54,417 nucleotides of DNA from an uncultured Eubacteriales bacterium. GTDB taxonomy: Bacteria > Bacillota > Clostridia > Oscillospirales > Oscillospiraceae. Below the pieces are notes generated by a model. The model was not told where the DNA came from and searched no databases. It saw nothing but the letters and a program-made list of their open reading frames with translations. A program made the position numbers and the translations under genes. The stretch spans positions 1 to 54,417 of the forward strand of contig CABSBF010000011.1 of NCBI GenBank assembly GCA_902475855.1, written 5' to 3'. Shown piece after piece: positions 1 to 7,777 of this stretch. How positions within the stretch are numbered: position 1 is the first letter of the stretch; the number at the start of each line of letters is the position of its first letter.

Positions 1-28
1 AAATTTGGTAAAAAATACAGATTTCTTC

Positions 29-57
29 TTGAATTATTGCGAAGTGTATGCTAAAGT
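29..57 (+). promoter_or_regulatory. possible spo0A promoter
   Basis: TTGAAT (29-34), a 17-base spacer and TAAAGT (52-57) form a fair sigma-A-like pair upstream of spo0A. spo0A is often also read from a sigma-H promoter, but I see no convincing one in the 116 bases available. The window edge cuts the upstream context, so this call is weak. Confidence 0.3.
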
Positions 58-116
58 AGACCTACCGTTCGATTGAATCGGGCGAAACAGGAGGAAGCAA
101 AAGTGGAGGAGTCAAA

Positions 117-896
117 ATGCAAAAAATGTATCGCGTTCTGCTTGCCAATGGCACCGACGAGTTTTGTGAGAAACTCGCCGCGACACTGCGGCAGACAGAT
201 CGGTACGTCATCGTCGGCACCGCGACTGATGGCGTCCGGGCGATCAGCCTGCTGCGGGAGACAAACCCGGAGTTTCTTGTGGTTGATCTGATGCTACAGC
301 AAGCCGACGGAATGTCCGTTTTGAAAGCGGCGTCCGAGTTGGAGAAAAGGCCGGTCATGCTGGTACTGGCAGAGTTTGTGTCGGAGTACATCTCGTCGAT
401 GTTCCTGAGCCTCGGCGTGCAGTACATCATGCTCAAGCCCTGTACCCCGCGCGCCATTGCGGAACGGATGAATGAGATCAGCGATGGTATGAGCCAGCGC
501 AAGTCTCCCGCCGCACGTTCAAGGGAGGCGAACGTAGAGGCAATGGTGACTTCTATCATTCATGAGATCGGCGTTCCGGCACACATCAAGGGCTATCAGT
601 ACCTGCGCGAGGCGATTATGATCGCGATAAACGACATGGACGTTATCAATGCGATCACCAAGGTGTTGTATCCGCAGGTTGCAAAGACTTTCGCCACGAC
701 GCCTTCGCGCGTCGAGCGCGCCATCCGCCACGCCATAGAGGTCGCATGGGATCGCGGTGATCTGGAAACGCTTCAGCGGTTCTTTGGTTACACGGTGTCG
801 AACACCAAGGGCAAGCCGACAAATTCGGAGTTCATCGCATTGATTGCAGATAAGCTGCAATTGCAGCTCAAGAGCATGAACGCTGCGGTGATGTAA
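117..896 (+). CDS. spo0A: Spo0A, sporulation master response regulator, with a degenerate receiver
   Basis: 259 residues, the usual Spo0A length. The start is chosen by GGAGG about 7 bases upstream. The C-terminal half (about 140-259) is unmistakable Spo0A: IIHEIGVPAHIKGY, SRVERAIRHAIEVAW and KPTNSEFIA motifs of the sigma-A/0A-box DNA-binding domain. The receiver (1-125) keeps the phospho-acceptor D57 (VVDLML) and the LKP lysine. It lacks the acidic pair that binds Mg: where Spo0A normally has ADD it reads LANGTD. The conserved Thr/Ser after beta-4 is Ala (LAEF where B. subtilis has LTAF). In the family, a phosphorelay phosphorylates the Asp to drive sporulation entry; whether this receiver can be phosphorylated is doubtful. 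It is monocistronic here and closed by a strong terminator. Confidence 0.95.
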   Translation: MQKMYRVLLANGTDEFCEKLAATLRQTDRYVIVGTATDGVRAISLLRETNPEFLVVDLMLQQADGMSVLKAASELEKRPVMLVLAEFVSEYISSMFLSLGVQYIMLKPCTPRAIAERMNEISDGMSQRKSPAARSREANVEAMVTSIIHEIGVPAHIKGYQYLREAIMIAINDMDVINAITKVLYPQVAKTFATTPSRVERAIRHAIEVAWDRGDLETLQRFFGYTVSNTKGKPTNSEFIALIADKLQLQLKSMNAAVM

Positions 897-967
897 GCGC
901 AGAGCAGAGGCTTTTGGAAGTGGCTTCTGCTGCGCGTAAAAACCGGGAAGCCGTCCTGATTCAGCCA

Positions 968-1025
968 AAAATGCGCTCGGTTTATTGGGGGAAAGTCCCT
1001 CAATGAACCGAGCGCATTTTTATGG
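968..1025. terminator. bidirectional terminator between spo0A and sdaA
   Basis: A long stem pairs AATGCGCTCGGTT (from 970) with its complement ending near 1018. It has a T run on the plus side and the complement of an A run on the other side, so it can serve both spo0A and the convergent serine dehydratase gene. Confidence 0.85.
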
Positions 1026-1171
1026 AAGTATGTTTCAAATTGAAAAAACAAGATTCTATGGATGACGTTTTCAAGGAGCGCCCTCTGCGGCTTTCCGAAA
1101 CCGGAACTCAAGGGCCCAAAGACCTTTCCAAAGGCGCTGCACAGACCGGCAACCGATGATTAGTGCAGTTC

Positions 1172-2383
1172 TTATGCCCGGTGGCGGTCATAGAGACGGG
1201 CGAGGCCGCCTTCGGAGGTTTCGCGGTACTTGGAGCTGATATGCACACCGGTTTCCTTCATCGTGCGCACGACCATGTCAAAGCTGATGTTTCGCGAGCC
1301 GCACAGCAGGCTCGACAGGTTGAAGGCGTCGATGGCACGCTTGGCGGCGACGGCGTTGCGCTCGATGCAGGGAATCTGCACCAGTCCGCAGATGGGGTCG
1401 CAGGTCAGACCAAGCTGGTGCTCCATGGCGATCTCTGCGGCGTACTCGGTTTCGTTGATGCTCTTGCCCATCAGGTGGCACAGTGCGGCGGCAGCCATGG
1501 AGCAGGCCGTGCCGATCTCCGCCTGACAGCCGCATTCTGCACCGGAGATGGAGGCGTTGCGCTTGACCAGACTGCCGAACAGACCGGCCACGGCCAGCGC
1601 CTTAAGAACCTCATGATCGGGGATGTTGTGGCGCTTCTGCATATACAGCAGCACCGACGGAAGCACGCCAGCAGAGCCGCAGGTCGGTGCGGTGACGATG
1701 GTGCCGTTGTCGGCGTTTTGTTCCGCAATGGCAAAGGCGTAGGAGCAGACCATGCGCAGTTCGCGAATCTGCGGCAGCTCATCCGGCTTTTCCTGCGCAT
1801 ACAGGCGCTTGGCCTTGCGTTCGACCTGTAAGCCGCCTGGCAGGATACCCTCGGCATTCAGGCCGTCGGCTATGGACTTTTTCATTGCCGTCCAGACCTC
1901 CGCGAGAAAATCCCAGATTTCGGTGCCTTCATTCAGCTCTACATATTCACTCAGGGAGATGTAGCGCCAGCGGCAGAACTGCTCGATCTCCGCAAAGGAA
2001 TTCTCAGGGTAAATCTCTTCTCCTTCGGCGGTATCCTCGCCGTCTATGACAATATCACCGCCGCCGATGGACTGCACACGCATTGAACCAATCAGCTCCT
2101 CGCCCTGATAGGCAAAGAAATCCAGCGTATTGGGATGCGGGAGATCAGCAGGGGGCTCCTTGGAAAAGACTACTTCGGCTCTGTCTTTACCCAGCACCTC
2201 GTAGAGCACGCGGTCGGTGCCGTGACCGCGGCCGGTTTTGGACAGAGACGCATAGAGAACGACGCGGTAACGTTCCGCATCGGGGTACTTCTTCAGAAAG
2301 AGCTTGGCAGCGCGTTCCGGCCCCATGGTGTGGGAGCTGGACGGTCCCTTGCCGATTTTATAAACGTCGCGGATTGATTTCAT
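1172..2383 (-). CDS. sdaA: L-serine ammonia-lyase (iron-sulphur L-serine dehydratase), single chain
   Basis: 403 residues. It deaminates L-serine to pyruvate and ammonia in the cytosol. The beta domain (about 1-150, with GPSSSHT at 13-19) and the alpha domain (about 165-403) lie in one polypeptide, as in E. coli SdaA, whereas many Firmicutes split them into SdaAA and SdaAB. Cysteines expected to hold the 4Fe-4S cluster lie in GAECGCQ (281-287), CDPICG (328-333) and PCIERN (338-343). The start at 2383 follows GGAGG on the minus strand; the open frame continues upstream to 2752, but that extension has no family similarity. It is convergent with spo0A. Family identity is firm; the symbol follows the fused E. 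coli form. Confidence 0.93.
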   Translation of the reverse strand: MKSIRDVYKIGKGPSSSHTMGPERAAKLFLKKYPDAERYRVVLYASLSKTGRGHGTDRVLYEVLGKDRAEVVFSKEPPADLPHPNTLDFFAYQGEELIGSMRVQSIGGGDIVIDGEDTAEGEEIYPENSFAEIEQFCRWRYISLSEYVELNEGTEIWDFLAEVWTAMKKSIADGLNAEGILPGGLQVERKAKRLYAQEKPDELPQIRELRMVCSYAFAIAEQNADNGTIVTAPTCGSAGVLPSVLLYMQKRHNIPDHEVLKALAVAGLFGSLVKRNASISGAECGCQAEIGTACSMAAAALCHLMGKSINETEYAAEIAMEHQLGLTCDPICGLVQIPCIERNAVAAKRAIDAFNLSSLLCGSRNISFDMVVRTMKETGVHISSKYRETSEGGLARLYDRHRA

Positions 2384-2444
2384 TTCTGTTTCCTCCGGTT
2401 TTCTCTTCTGTACTATTTTCATTATACCAGTTCTTCCGGAAAAA

Positions 2445-2612
2445 TCAACACGGCGCGGCTTCTTTCTGCCGCATTGCCTCCAGTGATAATTCGCCGGCCA
2501 GCTTGAATAACGCATCGGAGAGCACCGTTTCCAGCGAAAGCCCGGCCAGCGCGGCGACGTGCCGGTAAAACTCCGCAGCGGCGGGGTCGAGTGTGATCGT
2601 GATCTGCACCAT
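2445..2612 (-). CDS. small ribbon-helix-helix-like protein, 55 aa
   Basis: An open frame of 55 codons starts at ATG 2612, with GGGAGG placed 8 bases upstream, and ends at TGA 2445. The product begins MVQITITLDP, a beta strand with alternating residues, followed by two predicted helices (FYRHVAALAGL and LETVLSDALFKLAGELS). That is the layout of a minimal Arc/CopG/MetJ-type RHH DNA-binding protein. It lies 61 bases upstream of sdaA on the same strand, so it may be its transcriptional partner. No family was recognised by sequence; the fold is inferred from the pattern. It could also be an orphan antitoxin-like protein. Confidence 0.6.
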   Translation of the reverse strand: MVQITITLDPAAAEFYRHVAALAGLSLETVLSDALFKLAGELSLEAMRQKEAAPC

Positions 2613-2684
2613 TTGGCGGCCTCCCTTGTACTGAGAAATTGCCGGGAAAGGGATTGCCCGGCATAATTCATCCTATGCAGGCTC

Positions 2685-2720
2685 TTGACATCTGTGATAA
2701 AATAAAATAAGTGCATAAAT
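2685..2720 (+). promoter_or_regulatory. probable proS promoter region
   Basis: A perfect TTGACA at 2685-2690 is followed by an AT-rich stretch with no ideal -10 hexamer: TAAAAT at 2703 is too close and TAAGTG at 2708 has the right 17-base spacing but a poor match. It is the only promoter-like element upstream of proS. Confidence 0.4.
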
Positions 2721-2745
2721 ACTGCTTCAGAAAGGCTGAGGGGAT

Positions 2746-4182
2746 ATGGCAAAAGAGAAAAAAGTGGAACAGATTACCGATATGGAGGTCGACTTTGCGC
2801 AGTGGTACACCGACGTGTGCAAGAAGGCGGAGCTGATTGATTATTCCTCCGTAAAGGGTTTGTTTGTCTACCGCCCGTATGGCTATGCCATTTGGGAGAA
2901 TATCCAGAGAATCATGGATGCAGAATTCAAAAAGACCGGCGCGGAGAACGTGTATATGCCGATGCTGATTCCCGAATCCCTGCTCCAGAAAGAAAAGGAT
3001 CACGTCGAGGGCTTCGCGCCGGAGTGCGCGTGGGTCACGATGGGCGGCAGCGAAAAGCTGGAAGAGCGCCTGTGCATCCGCCCGACCTCGGAAACGCTCT
3101 TCTGCGAGCATTTCCATGATATCATCCATTCCTGGCGTGATCTGCCGAAGATGTATAACCAGTGGTGCAGCGTGCTGCGCTGGGAAAAGACCAGCCGTCC
3201 TTTCCTGCGTCACCGTGAGTTCCTCTGGCAGGAAGGTCATACCATGCACGCAACTGCGCAGGAGGCGCGCGAGGAGACCGAGCGTATGCTCAATATCTAT
3301 GCGGATTTCTGCGAAAATGTGCTTGCCATGCCCGTGACCCGCGGCCAGAAGACCGACAAAGAGAAGTTCAACGGCGCGGAGGCAACCTACACGATTGAGT
3401 GTATGATGCACGACCGCAAGGCATTGCAGGCCGGTACATCGCACTTCTTCGGCGACGGCTTTGCCAGAGCTTTTGATATCCATTTTACTGACAAGAACAA
3501 CCAGCAGAGTTTCCCGTTCCAGACTTCCTGGGGTGTTTCCACACGGCTGATTGGCGGCATTATCATGACGCACGGCGACAACAACGGACTTGTTTTGCCG
3601 CCGAAGATCGCCCCTGTGCAGATTGTGGTCATTCCCATTGCCATGCACAAGGAGGGCGTGCTGGAGAAGGCACGCGAGGTCGCGGCTGCCCTGAGTGCCG
3701 CCGGCCTGCGGGTGAAGATGGATGAATCCGAGCAGAGCCCCGGTTGGAAGTTTGCCGAATATGAGATGAAGGGCGTGCCCCTGCGCCTGGAGCTTGGCCC
3801 GAAGGATATCGAGCAGAACCAGTGTGTGCTGGTTCGCCGCGACAACGGAGAGAAGAGCTTTGTCTCTCTCGATGGGCTGTCTGATACCGTGGAGGCCATG
3901 CTGGACGCTGTCCACCATGGTATGTACGAGAAGGCGAAGAAGAACCTGACCGAGCACACCTATGACGCCGAGACGCTGGAGGAGGCCAAGCGCCTGCAAC
4001 AGCAGAACGGCGGCTTTATCCGCACGATGTGGTGCGGCGAGGAGGAATGCGAGATCCGCATGAAGGAAGAGGCCGGTATGACCAGCCGCTGCATCCCCTT
4101 TGCTCAGGAGCAGCTCGGCGACCGTTGCGCCATCTGCGGCAAGCCTGCCAAGAAGATGATCTACTGGGGCGTCGCATATTGA
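2746..4182 (+). CDS. proS: prolyl-tRNA synthetase, short archaeal/eukaryote-like type
   Basis: 478 residues. Charges tRNA-Pro with proline. Class II signatures are present: RPTSE (112-116) and the motif 2 block with LRWEKTSRPFLRHREFLWQEGHT-like residues (about 144-166). It lacks the large editing insertion of the long bacterial ProRS and instead has the C-terminal cysteine-rich zinc-type domain of the short class, with C430, C435, C449 and the pair C461/C464 and the typical terminal Tyr. The start follows GAGGGG. Two hairpins follow the gene. No T-box is visible upstream, unlike alaS next door. Confidence 0.96.
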   Translation: MAKEKKVEQITDMEVDFAQWYTDVCKKAELIDYSSVKGLFVYRPYGYAIWENIQRIMDAEFKKTGAENVYMPMLIPESLLQKEKDHVEGFAPECAWVTMGGSEKLEERLCIRPTSETLFCEHFHDIIHSWRDLPKMYNQWCSVLRWEKTSRPFLRHREFLWQEGHTMHATAQEAREETERMLNIYADFCENVLAMPVTRGQKTDKEKFNGAEATYTIECMMHDRKALQAGTSHFFGDGFARAFDIHFTDKNNQQSFPFQTSWGVSTRLIGGIIMTHGDNNGLVLPPKIAPVQIVVIPIAMHKEGVLEKAREVAAALSAAGLRVKMDESEQSPGWKFAEYEMKGVPLRLELGPKDIEQNQCVLVRRDNGEKSFVSLDGLSDTVEAMLDAVHHGMYEKAKKNLTEHTYDAETLEEAKRLQQQNGGFIRTMWCGEEECEIRMKEEAGMTSRCIPFAQEQLGDRCAICGKPAKKMIYWGVAY

Positions 4183-4213
4183 TCCCGGCAAATCTAATTG
4201 GATTGATACGAAT

Positions 4214-4245
4214 CACAGCGCTGCGGTTATGACCGCAGCGCTGTG
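4214..4245 (+). terminator. hairpin downstream of proS (first of two)
   Basis: A perfect 13-bp inverted repeat (4214-4226 with 4233-4245) around a 6-base loop. No clear T run follows, so termination is plausible but not certain. Confidence 0.5.
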
Positions 4246-4264
4246 CATGTTTACAGTAAAAAAT

Positions 4265-4303
4265 GAACGCAGCAGGCAAGTGGCTGGCTTGCCTGCTGCG
4301 TTC
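4265..4303. terminator. hairpin downstream of proS (second of two)
   Basis: A perfect 16-bp inverted repeat (4265-4280 with 4288-4303) with a 7-base loop. The T-rich tract lies on the minus-strand side (the A run at 4257-4263), so as a classical terminator it points the wrong way for proS. It may act with the preceding hairpin as an mRNA 3' end. Confidence 0.5.
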
Positions 4304-4431
4304 GTTATGATAGAGGGGGAAAATGAAAAAGAAAAACTCAACACTTACAGTTATTATTGTAGACGGGAGTTATTAAAAATATAACCCAAAAGAAATTAAG
4401 TTTTTATTAAGTTGGAAAAATGTTTTCGTGG

Positions 4432-4460
4432 TTGACAAACGCTGCTGCCCCTGTTAGAAT
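4432..4460 (+). promoter_or_regulatory. alaS promoter (sigma-A type)
   Basis: TTGACA (4432-4437), exactly 17 bases, then TAGAAT (4455-4460). This close-to-consensus promoter puts the transcript start near 4467, just before the T-box leader. Confidence 0.8.
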
Positions 4461-4466
4461 ACAAGT

Positions 4467-4698
4467 GTAATATCGGAATTATGCGTTGAGGAAGCCAGTG
4501 CCTACCGGCGGCGGCAGCGAGCAGGGGAACGGTGAAAGCCCTGCGGCCAGCAGTAGGCGCAGCCACTTCTGAGCAGCCTGCGAAGAGCGGGACGCTTCAT
4601 CCGCGTTAGAAGATGACTTAAGATGCCGCCTCCGGCGGTAATTAGGGTGGTACCGCGAGTGAGCCTCGCCCCTATGTTGGGGTGGGGTGTATTTTTTA
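4467..4698 (+). promoter_or_regulatory. T-box riboswitch, presumed alanine specific
   Basis: The diagnostic T-box sequence AGGGTGGTACCGCG is at 4644-4657. It is preceded by a GCCGCC/GGCGGT hairpin (about 4625-4640) and a large stem I region from about 4490. The competing terminator is CCTCGCCCC (4664-4672) paired with GGGGTGGGG (4679-4687) followed by a T run at 4692-4697. In this family uncharged tRNA stabilises the antiterminator and allows readthrough. Alanine specificity is inferred from the downstream alaS; I did not assign the specifier codon with confidence. Confidence 0.93.
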
Positions 4699-4723
4699 TC
4701 AATTGATTGGAGGATTGATTCCC

Positions 4724-7363
4724 ATGGCCCAGAAAAAATACGGTGTAAACGAGCTGCGCGAGATGTTCCTGTCTTTCTTTGAAAGCAAAGGACACCTGCG
4801 CCTGCCCAGCTTTTCCCTGATTCCGCAGAACGATGCTTCACTTCTGCTTATCAACTCCGGCATGGCGCCGATGAAGCCCTATTTCAAGGGCGAGGTCACC
4901 CCGCCGCGCCGCCGTGTCTGCACCTGCCAGAAGTGCATCCGCACCGGCGATATTGACAACATCGGCCATACCGCACGCCACGGCACTTATTTTGAGATGC
5001 TTGGCAACTTCTCCTTCGGTGACTATTTCAAGCACGAAGCCATCGCGTGGTGCTGGGAATTTCTGACCAAGGTCTGCGGCCTGGATGAAAACCGCCTGTA
5101 TCCGTCGATCTATCAGGATGACGATGAGGCCTTTGAAATCTGGAATAAAGAAATCGGTATCCCGGCTGACCGCATTTTCCGCTTCGGCAAGGAGGATAAT
5201 TTCTGGGAGCATGGTTCCGGTCCGTGCGGTCCCTGCTCCGAGGTCTACTATGACCGCGGCGAGAAGTACGGCTGCGGCAAGCCCGGCTGCACAGTCGGCT
5301 GCGACTGCGACCGCTATATGGAGATATGGAACAACGTCTTCTCCCAGTTCGACAACGACGGCCACGGCAACTACACCGAGCTTGTACAGAAGAACATCGA
5401 CACCGGCATGGGTCTGGAGCGTCTGGCAGTTGCCTGCCAGGATGTAGATTCCCTCTTCGATGTCGATACCGTGATGAACATCACCAACAAGGTAACTGAG
5501 CTGACCGGCGCAAGCTACGGCCAGAGCAGGGAACGCGACGTTTCCCTGCGCGTTATCACAGACCATATCCGTGCCTCTGTCTTTATGATTGCGGACGGCG
5601 TTCTGCCCTCCAACGAGGGCCGCGGCTACGTCCTTCGCCGTCTGCTGCGCCGCGCGGCACGCCACGGCAAGCTGCTGGGAGTGAACCATCCCTTCCTGTG
5701 CGAAATCGTGGAAACGGTCATCCATGAAAATGAGGGGCATTATCCCTACCTGCGTGAGCGCGCTGCCTATATCACCCGCGTTGTGCGCGTGGAGGAAGAA
5801 AACTTTGCAAAGACCATCGACGGCGGTATGCGTATCTTTGCGGAAATGCTGGCCTCCCACAAGGAAAAGGGAGAGACCGTCTTCTCTGGCGCGGATGCAT
5901 TCAAGCTCTACGACACCTATGGCTTCCCGATCGACCTGACGATCGAGATGGCGAAGGAAGAGGGAATGCAGGTCGATGAGGAGGAATTCAAGCGTCAGAT
6001 GCAGGAACAGAAAGTTCGTGCAAGAGAGGCGCGCAAGGCGCTGGGCGATCTCGGCTGGGCCGGCATCGAGTTTGGTCAGGACATCCCGTCCACCGAATTT
6101 GTCGGCTATGAAAACGATATAACGCAGGGAAAGATCCTTGCGATGGTGTCCGAGGATGAACCGCGCACGGAGATTGCCGAGGGGGTCGAAGCCATCGTTG
6201 TTCTGGATCAGACGACGATGTATGCGGAAATGGGTGGCCAGGTGGCCGACCACGGTACGATTACCGGCCCGGACGGCGTGTTCGAGGTCACGGATGTTCA
6301 GAAGAACAAGGGCGGCAAGTTCATGCACTATGGCAAAGTCGTTTCCGGTTCCATCAAGCTGGAGGACGTCTGCACGGTGTCCATTGATACAGAGCGCCGC
6401 AATGCCATCCGCCGCGCACACACCGCAACGCACCTGCTTGACGCTGCGCTGACGCGCGTACTGGGCGACCACTGCCATCAGGCGGGCTCCCTGGTCGAGC
6501 CGGATCATCTGCGCTTTGACTTTACCCATTTTTCTGCAATGACTGCGGAGGAGATCGCTAAAACATCTTCTCTTGTGATGGAAATGATTCTCAAGGGCGA
6601 GGATGTGGAAACGCTGATTCTTCCCATCGAGGAGGCTAAAAAGCTCGGTGCGACCGCGCTTTTCGGGGAAAAGTACGGCGACGTTGTCCGTGTGGTCAGA
6701 ATGGGAGAGGATTCCGTCGAGTTCTGCGGCGGCACACATCTGAGCAACACTGCGAAGGTTGGTCCCTTCCGCATCATGTCTGAGGCCTCCGTTGCTTCCG
6801 GCGTGCGCCGCATTGAGGCATACACCGGCAAGAAGGTCATTGAGCAGATGGAACAGGCCAACCGCGTCCTGCTGAATGTTGCGGAGGAGCTCAAGACCAC
6901 GCCGAAGGAGCTTTTGCAGCGTGCGCATGGACTGATGGGCGAACTGAAGGATCTGAAGCTGAGCCTAGACCGCATGAAGGACAAGCTGTTCAGCGGCGAG
7001 ATCGAGCGCTGCCTCTTCTCCGCGAAGAATGTCAACGGTCTGAAGGTGCTGACGATCTCCAGAAACGACATTTCCGCTGCGGACCTGCGCAAGCTGGGCG
7101 ATCAGATCCGCGACCGGGAGCCGGACGCTGTCGCGGTTTTGGCGGGCGTGCAGGATGAGAAGATCACACTTCTGGCAGTCTGCGGCAAGAATGCCGTGGC
7201 GCGCGGCATCAAAGCCGGACAGCTTGTCAAAGAGGTTTCGTCGATTTGCGGCGGCTCCGGCGGCGGCAAGCCGGACTCCGCTATGGGCGGAGGCAAGGAC
7301 CCGATGAAGCTGGACAACGCGCTGGCCGTCGTGGATGAATTTGTCGCGACAAACGCGAAATAA
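4724..7363 (+). CDS. alaS: alanyl-tRNA synthetase
   Basis: 879 residues, full family length. Domains in order: class II catalytic domain (about 1-240, ending near CxxxGC cysteines around residues 185-195), anticodon/tRNA-binding helical domain, editing domain with HTATHLL (about 565-571) and CGGTH (about 667-671), and the C-terminal DHHA1/C-Ala domain with the glycine-rich GGSGGGKPD stretch near the end. The start MAQKKYG follows GGAGG by 10 bases; an in-frame ATG at 4682 lies inside the terminator of the leader and is rejected. The T-box above controls it, and the HIT gene follows after 14 bases. Confidence 0.98.
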   Translation: MAQKKYGVNELREMFLSFFESKGHLRLPSFSLIPQNDASLLLINSGMAPMKPYFKGEVTPPRRRVCTCQKCIRTGDIDNIGHTARHGTYFEMLGNFSFGDYFKHEAIAWCWEFLTKVCGLDENRLYPSIYQDDDEAFEIWNKEIGIPADRIFRFGKEDNFWEHGSGPCGPCSEVYYDRGEKYGCGKPGCTVGCDCDRYMEIWNNVFSQFDNDGHGNYTELVQKNIDTGMGLERLAVACQDVDSLFDVDTVMNITNKVTELTGASYGQSRERDVSLRVITDHIRASVFMIADGVLPSNEGRGYVLRRLLRRAARHGKLLGVNHPFLCEIVETVIHENEGHYPYLRERAAYITRVVRVEEENFAKTIDGGMRIFAEMLASHKEKGETVFSGADAFKLYDTYGFPIDLTIEMAKEEGMQVDEEEFKRQMQEQKVRAREARKALGDLGWAGIEFGQDIPSTEFVGYENDITQGKILAMVSEDEPRTEIAEGVEAIVVLDQTTMYAEMGGQVADHGTITGPDGVFEVTDVQKNKGGKFMHYGKVVSGSIKLEDVCTVSIDTERRNAIRRAHTATHLLDAALTRVLGDHCHQAGSLVEPDHLRFDFTHFSAMTAEEIAKTSSLVMEMILKGEDVETLILPIEEAKKLGATALFGEKYGDVVRVVRMGEDSVEFCGGTHLSNTAKVGPFRIMSEASVASGVRRIEAYTGKKVIEQMEQANRVLLNVAEELKTTPKELLQRAHGLMGELKDLKLSLDRMKDKLFSGEIERCLFSAKNVNGLKVLTISRNDISAADLRKLGDQIRDREPDAVAVLAGVQDEKITLLAVCGKNAVARGIKAGQLVKEVSSICGGSGGGKPDSAMGGGKDPMKLDNALAVVDEFVATNAK

Positions 7364-7377
7364 GAGGAGTTACAGAA

Positions 7378-7716
7378 ATGAACGACTGTATTTTCTGCAA
7401 GATCATAGCGGGGGAGATTCCGTCGAAAAAGCTCTATGAAGATGAGTACTGCCTTGCGTTCTATGATATTCAGCCACTTGCACCGCAGCATTTTCTCGTG
7501 GTGCCGAAGATGCATGTTGCCTCCGCAGCGGAGCTGACGGAGGACAATGCGGCGCTGGTCGGGCATATTTTTGCCGTGATCGCAAAGCTGACCGGAGAAC
7601 TTGGCTTCTCCGATGGCTTCCGTGTGGTGACAAACTGCGGCGCGGACGCAGGTCAGACGGTCAAGCACCTGCATTTCCACGTGCTCGGCGGTAAGACGCT
7701 GGGCAGCTTCAACTAA
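7378..7716 (+). CDS. HIT family nucleotide-binding hydrolase
   Basis: 112 residues. The histidine triad HLHFHVL near residues 99-105 identifies the Hint-type branch, which hydrolyses nucleoside phosphoramidates and aminoacyl-AMP. The N-terminal CIFCKI carries the usual zinc-site cysteines of Hint proteins. It sits 14 bases behind alaS, a placement that fits a role in clearing aminoacyl-adenylates, although that link is inference. A 9-bp hairpin (7728-7752) separates it from comEC without an obvious T run, so readthrough is likely. Confidence 0.93.
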   Translation: MNDCIFCKIIAGEIPSKKLYEDEYCLAFYDIQPLAPQHFLVVPKMHVASAAELTEDNAALVGHIFAVIAKLTGELGFSDGFRVVTNCGADAGQTVKHLHFHVLGGKTLGSFN

Positions 7717-7777
7717 TAGCTTTTTGTCAGGACGGGCGAAATACCCGTCCTGCTTGCTGTCGGGAAGGAGGGACGAT

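Noticed and set aside
38..45. TTGCGAA-like sequence resembling a 0A box upstream of spo0A
   Set aside because: One base short of TTGTCGAA and no second site; not supportable.
1163..1831. Long plus-strand open frame opposite the serine dehydratase gene
   Set aside because: It is the mirror of a well-recognised gene in GC-rich DNA and its translation shows no family pattern.
2668..4191. 507-codon minus-strand frame across proS
   Set aside because: Antisense shadow of proS; composition is Leu/His/Arg-rich noise and it lacks a good ribosome site.
4323..4376. A 17-codon frame with a GAGGGGG site (MKKKNSTLTVIIVDGSY)
   Set aside because: Too short to judge, no family, and lies in AT-rich sequence before the alaS promoter.
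4838..6928. 696-codon minus-strand frame across alaS
   Set aside because: Shadow of alaS caused by codon bias; no domain is visible.
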